DNA of 64,000 nucleotides from Nocardia crassostreae (GCF_001613405.1 NZ_BDCH01000019.1:248001-312000), one strand, 5' to 3'; counted from the stretch's first letter, positions 18,734 to 26,993 are shown. Made by a program: numbers and translations. Notes: a model not told the origin generated them from the letters alone.

Positions 18734-20188
18734 TCAGGCGACGGCTGCGGTGGCTGCCGGGTCGTGGCGGAGGGCGCGGGGCAGGGCGAACAGTGCCGCG
18801 ATGGCGATGCCGAAGCCTGCGGCGACGTACCACAGGGAGTAGCCGAATGCTTCCAGCATGGTGTGGCCCGCGTCGAGGCGGCCGAAGAACACCAGCGAGG
18901 AGATGCCGATGCCGAGTGCGGAACCCAGTTGGGCGACGGTGTTGAACAGGCCCGAGGCCGAGCCCGCGGATTCGTGCGGCACCGTGGACAGGGTCAGGTC
19001 GGCGAGCGGGGCGATGATGAGGCCGAAGCCGATGCCCATGAGGGTGATCGGAATCGCGTTCTGCGCCAACGTCATTCCGGTGCCGTCGTGGGCGACGAAG
19101 GCGTGGTAGAGCAGCGCGCCACCCGCGGAGATGACCCCGCCGATCTGCAGCACGGTCCGGCCGAAGCGCGGCACCAGGACCTGGGTGGACACGGCGGCGC
19201 CCACCATGAGCGCGAGCGAGAGCGGGATGCCCGACAGGCCCGCCTTCAGCGGCGACCAGCCGAGGCCCAGCTGCAGGTAGAGGGTCCAGGCGAGGAAGAA
19301 AATGCCGGAGGTGAGGCCGAAGCACAGCTGCACGGCCATTCCGGCGGAGAAGGTGCGCGCCCGGAACAGGGTCAGCGGCACGAGCGGCTGGCCGCCGCGG
19401 GTCGCGAGGCGATTCTCGTGGACCATGAACAGCGCCAGCACGGGCGCGGACGCGATGAGCATGACGATCGACCATGCGGGCCAATCGAGTTCGCGCCCCT
19501 GTGTCAGCGGCAGCATGAGCAGGAACAGCCCGGCGGTGACCAGCGCGACGCCGAGCAGATCCAGATGCGTCGCGTGCTCGGATTTCGAGTCACGCACCAC
19601 GAGCGCGGCGGCGATCAGGCCGATGACGCCCAGCGGCAGGTTCACCAGAAAGATCGGCCGCCAATGCAGGTCGAACAGGTTGGCCTCGACCAGCGCCGCG
19701 CCGATGAGCGGTCCGGCGACGGTGCCGAGTCCGAGGATCGCGCCGTAGACGCCGAACACCTTGGAGCGTTCGTTCTCGGGGAAGGTGACGTGCACGACCG
19801 ACAGCACCTGCGGCACCATCAGCGCCGCACTCGCGCCCTGCAGGATACGGCCGACGAGCAGCATCTCGGGCCCGGTGGCGATGCCGCAGATCAAGGACAT
19901 GAGGGTGAACGCGGTGACGCCGAGCATGAAGATCTTCTTGCGGCCGAACATGTCACCGAGGCGTCCTCCGGTGATCAGGCCGAGCGCGAATGCCAGGGCG
20001 TAGCCGCCGGTGATCCACTGGATCTGTGCGGAGGTCGCGCCGATGTCGCGGACCAGGTTCGGGATCGCGATGTGGACCACGGTAACATCCACCGTGTCCA
20101 TGAATGCCGCCGCCAACAGCACGGCCAGGGCCACCCATCGTCGCGGGTCGGCCTGCACACGTTCTTCGGAGATGCCGGTGATTGTCAT
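18734..20188 (-). CDS. DHA2-type (14-TM) MFS drug/metabolite exporter
   Basis: 484 residues, strongly hydrophobic, with segments consistent with 14 membrane helices. Helix 1 carries AAFMDTVDVTVVHIAIP (typical of the EmrB/QacA group). Motif A is GGRLGDMFGRKK after helix 2, and the antiporter motif C region is GAILGLGTVAGPLIG. It should export a small organic compound by proton antiport across the cytoplasmic membrane. It lies between a TetR gene upstream and the monooxygenase downstream on the same strand. That arrangement suggests regulated efflux together with oxidation of the same compound, which is inferred. Confidence 0.88.
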   Translation of the reverse strand: MTITGISEERVQADPRRWVALAVLLAAAFMDTVDVTVVHIAIPNLVRDIGATSAQIQWITGGYALAFALGLITGGRLGDMFGRKKIFMLGVTAFTLMSLICGIATGPEMLLVGRILQGASAALMVPQVLSVVHVTFPENERSKVFGVYGAILGLGTVAGPLIGAALVEANLFDLHWRPIFLVNLPLGVIGLIAAALVVRDSKSEHATHLDLLGVALVTAGLFLLMLPLTQGRELDWPAWSIVMLIASAPVLALFMVHENRLATRGGQPLVPLTLFRARTFSAGMAVQLCFGLTSGIFFLAWTLYLQLGLGWSPLKAGLSGIPLSLALMVGAAVSTQVLVPRFGRTVLQIGGVISAGGALLYHAFVAHDGTGMTLAQNAIPITLMGIGFGLIIAPLADLTLSTVPHESAGSASGLFNTVAQLGSALGIGISSLVFFGRLDAGHTMLEAFGYSLWYVAAGFGIAIAALFALPRALRHDPAATAAVA

Positions 20189-20205
20189 GCACCGAAGGTA
20201 GGAGC

Positions 20206-20232
20206 CTATTAGGACACCGAAAGTCCTGTTAG
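20206..20232. promoter_or_regulatory. imperfect inverted repeat in the exporter promoter
   Basis: Arms CTATTAGGAC and GTCCTGTTAG (8 of 10 pairs) around a 7-base centre, 18-44 bases upstream of the exporter start. It may be the operator for the adjacent TetR or the end of the TetR transcript; no T-run supports a strong terminator. Confidence 0.35.
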
Positions 20233-20266
20233 CCAGACCGTTGCCATGTGAGCTGGATTACATCGG

Positions 20267-20839
20267 TCACGGGCGATCGGTGCGCACCGCGTAGTGCAGG
20301 ACCGCGGCGACCTCGTCGCGCGTGGGCGGGGTGTGCGAGGCCATGCCGTGCAGGATCAGCCCGGTCATGGCGATCGTCGCCGCACGAGCCGCGACCGGCT
20401 CGAGGTAGGGGGCCAGCGTCTCGAGCGACAGTTCGGTGAACCGCTGCGCGAGCGGCCGCAGACCGGGGCGGCGAGCGGCGGCGACATACAGCTCGAATTC
20501 GAAGGTCTGCCGCTCGTGCTCCTCGCCGAAGCAGCGCATGACCGCGTCCACCAGCGACTCCACCACCTGATGCGGGGTGTCGTGGCCGTGCTCGGCGACC
20601 CAGTCGTTCAGGTATTGGGCGTATCGGTCGACCATGCGCTCGACCGCGGCGCCGATGAGGTCTTCGCGGTCGGCGAAGTAGTAGGTGGTGGAGCCCAGCG
20701 GGACCCCGGCCTCCTCGGCGGCGGCGCGATGGGTCAGTCCCTCGACGCCGCGCTTGGCGAGGACGCGTTCGGCGGCCTCGGCGATCACCTCCCGGCGTGG
20801 CTTGTCGGTGTGGCGTCGGCGCTGCGTGGTCGGCGGCAT
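20267..20839 (-). CDS. TetR-family regulator of the exporter operon
   Basis: 190 residues from ATG 20839. The helix-turn-helix is clear (REVIAEAAERVLAKRGVEGL, then AGVPLGSTTYYFADREDL). The C-terminal part is helical and resembles TetR_C domains of efflux regulators. It is transcribed towards the exporter and lies 78 bases before it. A TGTACA-type palindrome in its own leader suggests autoregulation. Confidence 0.85.
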   Translation of the reverse strand: MPPTTQRRRHTDKPRREVIAEAAERVLAKRGVEGLTHRAAAEEAGVPLGSTTYYFADREDLIGAAVERMVDRYAQYLNDWVAEHGHDTPHQVVESLVDAVMRCFGEEHERQTFEFELYVAAARRPGLRPLAQRFTELSLETLAPYLEPVAARAATIAMTGLILHGMASHTPPTRDEVAAVLHYAVRTDRP

Positions 20840-20854
20840 GGAGCCCTTTCGTTG

Positions 20855-20868
20855 TGTACAGGTGTACA
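20855..20868. promoter_or_regulatory. palindromic operator TGTACA-N2-TGTACA
   Basis: TGTACAGGTGTACA lies 16-29 bases upstream of the TetR start. A near copy, TGTACACATGTACT, is at 23890-23903 in the divergent promoter of the VOC operon. TetR binding is inferred from symmetry and position. Confidence 0.5.
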
Positions 20869-20889
20869 GCCCAAGCGTACGTAATGGCC

Positions 20890-21858
20890 TCAGAGCAGCC
20901 GCACTTGACGCGGCGGCTCCGGGGGCCGGGTCGATCGTGCGGCGATGTAGTCCGACCACGCCGGGAGGCCGTGCGCCCTGGCTCGGGCGTTGACGTGGTC
21001 GGTGACGCGCCGAATGTAGTCCTCGGGCATGGCCGGCTGTCGGCCGTAGCTGTCGGTCAGCCGCCGAGCCAGCCGCGGGGGCAGGTCAGCGGCCGCCCGC
21101 CCGAGGAACCAGGGCCGCAGCGCGGCTTTGAGACGCATGACATCAGGAAAGACCACTCTCGCACCGGCTTCCACGCAGGCGTCGACGAGCGCGTCCAGCG
21201 CGTCGGGATGATCGCCGACGTGCGGGATGATCGGCGCGATGAGCACACCGGCGGGCACTCCGGCGGCGCTGAGTGTGCGAATTGTGTTGAGCCGGGCGCG
21301 CGGTGGCGACGCGGCGGGTTCGAAGGCTCGCCGGATCCGGTCGTCGAGGGCGCCGAGCGAGGTCATCACCAGTACTTGCGAGCGCTCCGCCGCGCGGGCG
21401 TACAGATCTGTATCCCGGGCCAGCAGTGCGCTTTTCGTGGTCGTGGTGAAGTTGATCCGATAGTCGGCGAGGATGCGCAGGATGTCGGGCATGAGGCGAT
21501 ACCGGGCTTCGGCGCGCTGGTAGCAGTCGGTGGAGGTGCCGATCATCCCCCAGTCGCCCTGCGCTCTCCCTCGCCGCAATTCGGTGCGCAGCACCTCGGC
21601 GGCATTGATTTTCACCACGATCTGGCTGCTGAAGTCCTCGGTGATGCCGAATCCGAACCGTTGATGCCCGGTGCGGGCGAAGCAGTAGGTGCACGCGTGC
21701 GCGCAGCCGCGATACGGATTCATCGTCCACGCCATGCCACCGGCGGGCGCTCCGGCCATCCGGTTGAGCATTGTCCTTGCGCGTATTTCGTGGAAGGTCA
21801 TGCCCCCGAACGCGGCGACGCGGCCGCGTTCGGGGTCGTCGACATCGAAGAGCGCCAC
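20890..21858 (-). CDS. Rv2578c-type radical SAM protein (SPL-related)
   Basis: 322 residues from GTG 21858. The radical SAM cluster motif GCAHACTYCFAR is near residue 51, preceded by WTMNPYRG. MIGTSTDCYQRAEA and PDVMRLKAALRPWF are typical of the Rv2578c group, which is distantly related to spore photoproduct lyase. The enzyme should carry a 4Fe-4S cluster and cleave S-adenosylmethionine, but the substrate of this group is not established. It is the last gene of the leftward VOC operon, one base after the VOC gene. Confidence 0.85.
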   Translation of the reverse strand: MALFDVDDPERGRVAAFGGMTFHEIRARTMLNRMAGAPAGGMAWTMNPYRGCAHACTYCFARTGHQRFGFGITEDFSSQIVVKINAAEVLRTELRRGRAQGDWGMIGTSTDCYQRAEARYRLMPDILRILADYRINFTTTTKSALLARDTDLYARAAERSQVLVMTSLGALDDRIRRAFEPAASPPRARLNTIRTLSAAGVPAGVLIAPIIPHVGDHPDALDALVDACVEAGARVVFPDVMRLKAALRPWFLGRAAADLPPRLARRLTDSYGRQPAMPEDYIRRVTDHVNARARAHGLPAWSDYIAARSTRPPEPPRQVRLL

Positions 21859-21859
21859 G

Positions 21860-22600
21860 TCACATTCCGGGATTGGAGAACAGCTCGAAGCGGTTGCCGT
21901 TCGGATCGATGATCCGCACGTACTTCAAGCCGTCGGGTGTGCCGTCGGGACCGAATTCGATGGTCGCTCCGTATTTTTCGGCCGTGTCCGCCAGCGCGGG
22001 CACGTCACCGACCAGGAAGGCGGAAATCAGGTAGTCGGCGCCGTTCGGGCGCAGGTCGTACATGCCGCCCGTAGGCCACTGCGGTCCGGTGAAGATGTTG
22101 TAGTACTGCTTGCCGTCGGCGTTGGCATCGAATTCGAAGCGCCAGCCGAAAGCTTCGGAATAGAACGCCCGGGTTGCCTCGGGGTCGTTGGTTCCGATCT
22201 CGAACCAGACCATCGATCCGCGCACCGGACGGAATTCGGCCGGAGCCACAGTGTCCGGCGCGCCAGCCAGTGTGAAGAGATTGCCCCGCGGGTCGCCCAG
22301 CTCGAAGGAATTCTCGGTCGGCGCGGAAACGAATGTCGCGCCGAACCGCCGCAGCCGCGCACAGTCGTCATCCACATCCGCTGAGGATATGGCGACGCGC
22401 AGATATTCACCGCCGGTGCGGTTTTAGACGATCGCGCCCATCGGCGATGCCGCGCCGGGCGCGAAAATCAGCAGTTCGTCGGTGCGCGGTTTCGGTTCGA
22501 AGGTCCAGCCGAGCAGCCGCCCGTAGAACTTCTCGACCGCGGCGGCATCGGGGGTGACGAATTCGAACCAGCACACCTGGCCGAACGACGATGCGTTCAT
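21860..22600 (-). pseudogene. two-domain VOC (glyoxalase-fold) protein with in-frame TAA
   Basis: 246 codons from ATG 22600 with a single TAA at 22424-22426 after GAASPMGAIV. The frame continues directly as NRTGGEYLRVAISSADVDDD. Domain 1 (residues 5-115) opens with WFEFVTPDAAAVEKFYGRLLGW. Domain 2 (about 125-246) opens with MVWFEIGTNDPEATRAFYSEAFGW and ends with RIIDPNGNRFELF. Both are vicinal oxygen chelate repeats. A Glu or Gln codon probably became the stop. A GTG at 22375 could still start a product with domain 2 intact. Substrate unknown. Confidence 0.78.
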
Positions 22601-22623
22601 GGCATTGACCTCCTCGGTCGTGG

Positions 22624-23007
22624 TCAGTTCGGGGTCGGGGGCTTCTGGTTGACGCCGATGACATAGCCATCGAGGTCACGGAAATAGAACATGCTCATTC
22701 CGTTGTGCTGGGTGAGCGGTTTGACGATCTCAGCGTGCTTGGAGAAATGGGCGTACACCGCGTCGAGGTCATCGACACCGAGGTAGTGCATGCCCGCGCA
22801 ACCGATGGGGGTGTCGGCCAATACCGGCAGCCAATTCTTCAGATCGGCGTTGAGGTAGATCATGGCGCAGAATTCGCCCTGATAGAACATCAGATGAATG
22901 TCATCACCGGGTCCCGCGGTGCTGGAATCGAATTCGAATCCGAGGGTCTTGTAGAAGGCCATGCTCGAGGCGGTGTCCTTCACGCTGAGGCAGGGTGCGA
23001 GTGTCAT
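22624..23007 (-). CDS. single-domain VOC protein
   Basis: 127 residues of glyoxalase/bleomycin-resistance/dioxygenase fold: LSVKDTASSMAFYKTLGFEF at the start and MFYFRDLDGYVIGV at the end, the usual last strand of these proteins. It is likely to work as a homodimer. It resembles the VOC protein at 23450, so the operon has three related VOC genes. No substrate is evident. Confidence 0.75.
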   Translation of the reverse strand: MTLAPCLSVKDTASSMAFYKTLGFEFDSSTAGPGDDIHLMFYQGEFCAMIYLNADLKNWLPVLADTPIGCAGMHYLGVDDLDAVYAHFSKHAEIVKPLTQHNGMSMFYFRDLDGYVIGVNQKPPTPN

Positions 23008-23051
23008 TGTCGTGCTCCTTCTCTAGTGGTCGAAACCCGTTGGGGGAATTG

Positions 23052-23450
23052 CTATTTGTACCAGGTGACGGGTGGCGTGTGAATGCCGGGTTGCAGCAGC
23101 AGGTAGTCGCGCACATTGGTGGCCGACCCGTCGGCGGTGTGCTCCTGCAGGCTCACCCCGGCCAGGGTCAGCTCCGAGCCGTCCAGGCCGTAACTGGTGA
23201 CCCAGTACTCCACCGCGGAGCTGTGCCCGCGGGTGTAGGGCGTGCCGAATCGCACGTCGTAGCGGGCGATGTGCGGGAAGATCCCGGCCAGATTCGCCAC
23301 CCGCGCGGCCCGCCCGTGCACGACCTCCTGAAATGGATTCTGACCGAGGCAGTCGGCGGCGTAGCGCTGACCCATGCGGTCCAGATCCATAGCGCTCCAG
23401 GCGCTTTCGTATTCCTTGGCCCATTGGGCGGCCGTCTGGACGATATCCAT
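23052..23450 (-). CDS. SnoaL-like (NTF2-fold) protein
   Basis: 132 residues. The opening AAQWAKEYESAWSAMDLDRMGQRYAADC is a typical SnoaL/NTF2-like helix pair followed by a curved sheet. Start ATG 23450 is preferred over the GTG codons just upstream because the AGGAG site sits five bases before it. The start overlaps the VOC stop (TGATG). Members act as cyclases, isomerases or binding proteins; here the role is unknown. Confidence 0.7.
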   Translation of the reverse strand: MDIVQTAAQWAKEYESAWSAMDLDRMGQRYAADCLGQNPFQEVVHGRAARVANLAGIFPHIARYDVRFGTPYTRGHSSAVEYWVTSYGLDGSELTLAGVSLQEHTADGSATNVRDYLLLQPGIHTPPVTWYK

Positions 23451-23836
23451 CACCACTCCTTTCGAACCTGCTGTTTCGGGCTGACGCCGATGACGTAGCC
23501 GTCCGGATCACGGAAGTAGAACGCCGGTGGACCACCGGCCGCGGTGCGGGCGACCTCCTTGACCACCTCCACGTGCGGGCGAAAGCGCGCGACGGTCGCC
23601 TCGAAGTCGTCGACCCCCAGGTAGAGGGTTCCGAACTTGCCGACCGGCGTGTGCCGGTGCGGTGCGAGCCAGCCGCGCAGGTCCTGTTCCCGGGTCAGCA
23701 TCAGCGCGAAGTCGCCGTCGTAGAGCAGCACCCTCGGTCCGCCCGTCGCGGGCAGCGCGGTGAAGCCCAGCCGGGTGTAGAAGGCGATCGACGCTCGCGT
23801 ATCGGTCACTCCGATGGTCGGCGCGATGGCGTTCAC
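23450..23836 (-). CDS. single-domain VOC protein
   Basis: 128 residues from GTG 23836 behind AGGAGGGGTT. VOC fold signatures are IGVTDTRASIAFYTRLGF and FYFRDPDGYVIGV. It is the first gene of the leftward VOC-SnoaL-VOC-VOC-radical SAM operon. The divergent promoter upstream carries TGTACA palindromes, so the operon may be under TetR control. Function unknown. Confidence 0.75.
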   Translation of the reverse strand: MNAIAPTIGVTDTRASIAFYTRLGFTALPATGGPRVLLYDGDFALMLTREQDLRGWLAPHRHTPVGKFGTLYLGVDDFEATVARFRPHVEVVKEVARTAAGGPPAFYFRDPDGYVIGVSPKQQVRKEW

Positions 23837-23889
23837 AACCCCTCCTCTCACACTCGTCGCGATATTTGCGAACTGGTAGCTGAAATGAA

Positions 23890-23910
23890 TGTACACATGT
23901 ACTGTACAGT
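23890..23910. promoter_or_regulatory. TGTACA-type palindromes in divergent promoter
   Basis: TGTACACATGTACT (23890-23903) overlaps the perfect 10-base palindrome ACTGTACAGT (23901-23910). They lie between the VOC operon (minus) and the winged-helix gene (plus). The first closely matches the palindrome at 20855-20868 in front of the TetR gene. Confidence 0.5.
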
Positions 23911-23947
23911 TATACATACTTTTTCGGCGAGGCAGGAGACATACCAG

Positions 23948-25201
23948 GTGAGCGTGCGAAAAGTGCCGCTGACAGCGCCTGTAATCACCGGCGACCAGCG
24001 ACGTGCGCGGCTGATGAGCACGCTCATGCCTACGGTTCAGCGTCGAGCCTCGACCACCTGCGAGGTGGCTGCTGACATGGTGGCCCTGCACGCCACCGAT
24101 CCGGCGTCGGTCTATCTCGCGGCGGCGGCCAGGCTGGCGCAGCCGTGCCATGCGGAGATCGAGCGGGCGCTTTACGACCGCGACCGTCTGGTGCGCATGA
24201 TCGCCATGCGCGGCACACTGTTCGCCACCTCGACGGCGTCCGCGCCGATTCTGCTGGCCGCAACGAGCCGTGCCCAGGCCGCCACTCGCGCCGCAGGGCT
24301 GGCCCGAGTCCTCGAGGCATCCGGTCTCGACGCCGCCACGACGGCCACCGGCGTGGTTGGTGACATCCTGGCGCTGCTGGGTGAGCGGGGCACGGCGACC
24401 ACGCGCGAGATCGCCGCCGAGATCCCCTCGCTGCAAAGGCAATTCGTGGTTTCGGTCGGAAAGTCCTACGAGTCCCGGCGCAGTCTGGCGACCGAGGTGA
24501 TGTTCGCGCTCGCCGCCGACGGCGCGGTGGTGCGCGCCGAGCGCCGCGGCGAGTGGACCAGCAATCAGCATGCCTGGGCCCTCGCACCCGACCTGCCCGA
24601 GATCCCCGTGCGCGAAGCCCGCGCCACACTGGCCCGGATGTGGCTGACCGCCTTCGGGCCCGGCACGGTCGCCGATATCAAGTGGTGGACGGGATGGACG
24701 GTCACCGACACCCGACAGGCCCTGCGCGATATCGAGGCGGTCGAGGTCACCCTCGACGGTCGCCCCGGTCATGCCCTGTCGTTTCATCTCGATCCCTTCG
24801 ATCCGCCGGCGCCGTCGGCGCTGCTGCTGCCCGCCCTCGACCCCGTTCCGATGGGATGGCGCGAGCGCGAGTTCTACCTCGATCCCGCACACATCCCCGC
24901 GTTGTTCGACCGCATGGGCAATATCGGCCCGACCATCTGGTGGAACGGCCGGATCGTCGGCGGCTGGGCCCAGCGTCCCGATGGCAGCCTCGCCACCCAC
25001 CTGCTCTCCGACCCCGGGGCTGATGGCCGCCGCGCGATCGATATCGAAATCGACCGCCTCACCACCTATCTCGACGGCCGCCGGTTCACCCCGGCCTATC
25101 GCACCCCGCTCGAGCGTGAACTCGCCGCGAGCGTGCCACGTCCGAGAGCATCGATCTCTGCCACGTCTTCTGGAGTCAGGCGCAGCTCGAGTGCCCGATA
25201 G
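23948..25201 (+). CDS. winged-helix DNA-binding protein of the AlkZ-like (HTH_42) family
   Basis: 417 residues from GTG 23948. The arrangement fits the HTH_42/AlkZ-like family: an N-terminal segment QRRASTTCEVAADMVALHATDPASVYLAAAARL, the core MIAMRGTLFATS near residue 83, and WWNGRIVGGWAQRPDGSL near residue 338. Some members are DNA glycosylases that remove bulky or crosslinked bases; others are uncharacterised. The usual end FTPAYRTPLERELA is followed here by about 30 odd residues that read antisense through the end of the aldo-keto reductase gene, so the original stop seems lost. Confidence 0.75.
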   Translation: MSVRKVPLTAPVITGDQRRARLMSTLMPTVQRRASTTCEVAADMVALHATDPASVYLAAAARLAQPCHAEIERALYDRDRLVRMIAMRGTLFATSTASAPILLAATSRAQAATRAAGLARVLEASGLDAATTATGVVGDILALLGERGTATTREIAAEIPSLQRQFVVSVGKSYESRRSLATEVMFALAADGAVVRAERRGEWTSNQHAWALAPDLPEIPVREARATLARMWLTAFGPGTVADIKWWTGWTVTDTRQALRDIEAVEVTLDGRPGHALSFHLDPFDPPAPSALLLPALDPVPMGWREREFYLDPAHIPALFDRMGNIGPTIWWNGRIVGGWAQRPDGSLATHLLSDPGADGRRAIDIEIDRLTTYLDGRRFTPAYRTPLERELAASVPRPRASISATSSGVRRSSSAR

Positions 25202-25878
25202 TTCTCGATGATCCGTTGCGGATGAACGGATTTCGGAATGACCGGGATGTCGTGGGCGAGGTGCCAGGCGAGCACGACCTGAGCCGGGGTCGCCGCGCGC
25301 CGCTCGGCGATCGCGACCAAGGTCGGATGATCGAGCGGCGGACAGCGCAACGGACTGTGCCCCTCCAGAACGATCTGGCGATCACGGTGGGCCGCAATCA
25401 GTTGCGCGTCGTACAGCACCGGATTGAAGCGGATCTGGTTGACTGCGGGCCGCTGTCCGGTCGCGGCGGTGAGCGCGTCCAACTGTTCGACACTGTGGTT
25501 GCTGACGCCCACCGACGCAGCCGCGCCGTCGGTCGCGGCTGCCAGGAATCGTTCCCAGACTCGGGCATTGTCCGCGGCATCGCTGAGCGGAAAATGCATG
25601 AGCCACAGGTCGACTCGATCCACGCCCAGCCTCCTCAGGCTCGCGGTGAGCGCCTCGAATTCCCCGCCCACCTCTCGTTGGGCGTATTTCGTGGTGAGGA
25701 ACAGGCTGTCGCGGTCGATTCCGCTGTCTCGAATGGCGCGCCCGACCTGTTCTTCATTGCCGTACAGCCTGGCGGTATCGATATGCCGGTAGCCGGCGTC
25801 GAGCGCCGAGCGCACCGCGCGATAGGCGTCCTCGCCCTTGGCCTGCCAGGTGCCCAAACCCATTCGAGGCAGCGTCAT
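25096..25878 (-). CDS. aldo-keto reductase
   Basis: 260 residues from ATG 25878 (GGGAGGACCCGTA before it). The catalytic tetrad is visible: Asp and Tyr in HIDTARLYGNE, Lys in LTTKYAQ and His in LWLMHFP. The NADPH-binding VIPKSVHPQRIIEN is near the C-terminus. The reductase should reduce aldehydes or ketones. The normal last residues after LTPEDVAEIDAL are replaced by a short unrelated tail that overlaps the end of the convergent winged-helix gene by 106 bases. The glycosylase gene lies just upstream on the same strand. Confidence 0.85.
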   Translation of the reverse strand: MTLPRMGLGTWQAKGEDAYRAVRSALDAGYRHIDTARLYGNEEQVGRAIRDSGIDRDSLFLTTKYAQREVGGEFEALTASLRRLGVDRVDLWLMHFPLSDAADNARVWERFLAAATDGAAASVGVSNHSVEQLDALTAATGQRPAVNQIRFNPVLYDAQLIAAHRDRQIVLEGHSPLRCPPLDHPTLVAIAERRAATPAQVVLAWHLAHDIPVIPKSVHPQRIIENYRALELRLTPEDVAEIDALGRGTLAASSRSSGVR

Positions 25879-25910
25879 TACGGGTCCTCCCTGGTGTTGT
25901 CGAGGCATGG

Positions 25911-26915
25911 TCACATCCGGATCTCTGCGGTAAGCCAGTCGATGGGCTGGTCACGGTGTCGCAGGAACAGGTCTTCGAGCAGGTAGTCACCGGCCAGGGC
26001 GCGCCAGCGCCCGTAGCGGTCGGTCATATCGGCGACGATCTGCTCACCCGGGGCGGTGTCAGTGCCGTAGAGCAGGTGGGCATAGAGCTTGGCGTCCCAC
26101 GGCGGCACCACGTCCAGGGAGTCGTAGTGGTGGAAGGTCTGGAACAGCAGATAGCCCACCGACGCCGGGCCGATACCGTAGAGCTTCAGCAGCGCCTTAC
26201 GCGCCTGGGTGCGGTCCATGGCGCGCAGGGCGTCTTCGTCGAAGCCGCCGTCGAGGACCGAGTCGGCGATGCGGACAAGGGATTTGGCGCGGTAGACGAG
26301 CTTCATCGCCCGCAGGGCGCTCTCGCCCGCTGTCGCGATATCTCGCGGCCGCCAAAACGCGTGCAGCTCTTCGCCGTCGAACCGCACCCGCGTGCCGTGG
26401 GCGTCGAAGACCGCGCTGACCATCCTGCTGATGCGTCCGGCCGTGGCCATCTGCAGCAGCGCCAGCACGCTGACCCACTCGTAGAGTGAGAAGGCGCAGC
26501 TGACCCGCATGCCGCCGATTCGCTCGAGCGGCCCGGCCAGCAGCGGGTCGTCGGCGAAGCGGCGGCGGAACCAGGACAGGTCGGGGTCGAGGTCGTAGCG
26601 CCACCGCAGCTCGTCGCCGAGTGATTGAAGCACCGGCTCGGGGAGCGCGTCCTCGGCGAACACTGTCACGCCCAGCTTGGGGTCCTCGCGGGTTCCGTTG
26701 TCGTCCAATCGAATTCCCAGCACGCGCCCGGACCATCGGATTGTCTGCCAGTGCACGCCCGGCTCGTGGTGGTTGGTGGGGTCCGGCAGCGTCGACGGCT
26801 TCGACACGGTGGCGTCGAAGTCGAACGGAGCGGGCGGACTCAGCGTGAAGTGCGCGCACGCGGTGAGCGCTGCCGGGTCACTGATGGTCGATGCCATTGC
26901 CATTGCCATTGCCAT
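25911..26915 (-). CDS. HhH-GPD superfamily DNA glycosylase-like protein
   Basis: 334 residues. The C-terminal half has the helix-hairpin-helix ALLKLYGIGPASVGYLLFQ near residue 240 and the following PPWDAKLYA, where the Asp is the likely catalytic residue. Such enzymes excise damaged bases (AlkA/OGG type). The N-terminus is four repeats of the hexamer ATGGCA, giving Met-Ala repeats and four possible in-frame starts. The promoter contains the palindrome found in front of the WYL regulator and UvrA-like operon, so the gene probably shares their control. The damage specificity is unknown. Confidence 0.8.
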   Translation of the reverse strand: MAMAMAMASTISDPAALTACAHFTLSPPAPFDFDATVSKPSTLPDPTNHHEPGVHWQTIRWSGRVLGIRLDDNGTREDPKLGVTVFAEDALPEPVLQSLGDELRWRYDLDPDLSWFRRRFADDPLLAGPLERIGGMRVSCAFSLYEWVSVLALLQMATAGRISRMVSAVFDAHGTRVRFDGEELHAFWRPRDIATAGESALRAMKLVYRAKSLVRIADSVLDGGFDEDALRAMDRTQARKALLKLYGIGPASVGYLLFQTFHHYDSLDVVPPWDAKLYAHLLYGTDTAPGEQIVADMTDRYGRWRALAGDYLLEDLFLRHRDQPIDWLTAEIRM

Positions 26916-26918
26916 TGC
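26892..26918. repeat. hexanucleotide tandem repeat at glycosylase start
   Basis: Four perfect GCCATT units (ATGGCA on the coding strand). Each unit carries an in-frame ATG, so copy-number change would alter the number of start codons but not the frame. Confidence 0.8.
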
Positions 26919-26970
26919 CTTCGCCTTCCGAGGAGTCGATGTGCTCTGACATCACTCACGGTAGGAGGTC

Positions 26971-26993
26971 AATAGGTCGCTGAATGACCTATT
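26971..26993. promoter_or_regulatory. putative WYL-regulator operator (copy 2)
   Basis: Left arm AATAGGTCGC, centre TGA, right arm ATGACCTATT. The right arm is identical to that of the perfect palindrome at 30238-30260, and the left differs at two bases. It overlaps the last codons of the UvrA-like gene and lies 56-78 bases upstream of the glycosylase start. Confidence 0.6.

Noticed and set aside
18431-20212. Long plus-strand open frame opposite the exporter
   Set aside because: Composition (Gln, His, Asp, Glu-rich) and lack of any motif show it is the reverse frame of the MFS gene.
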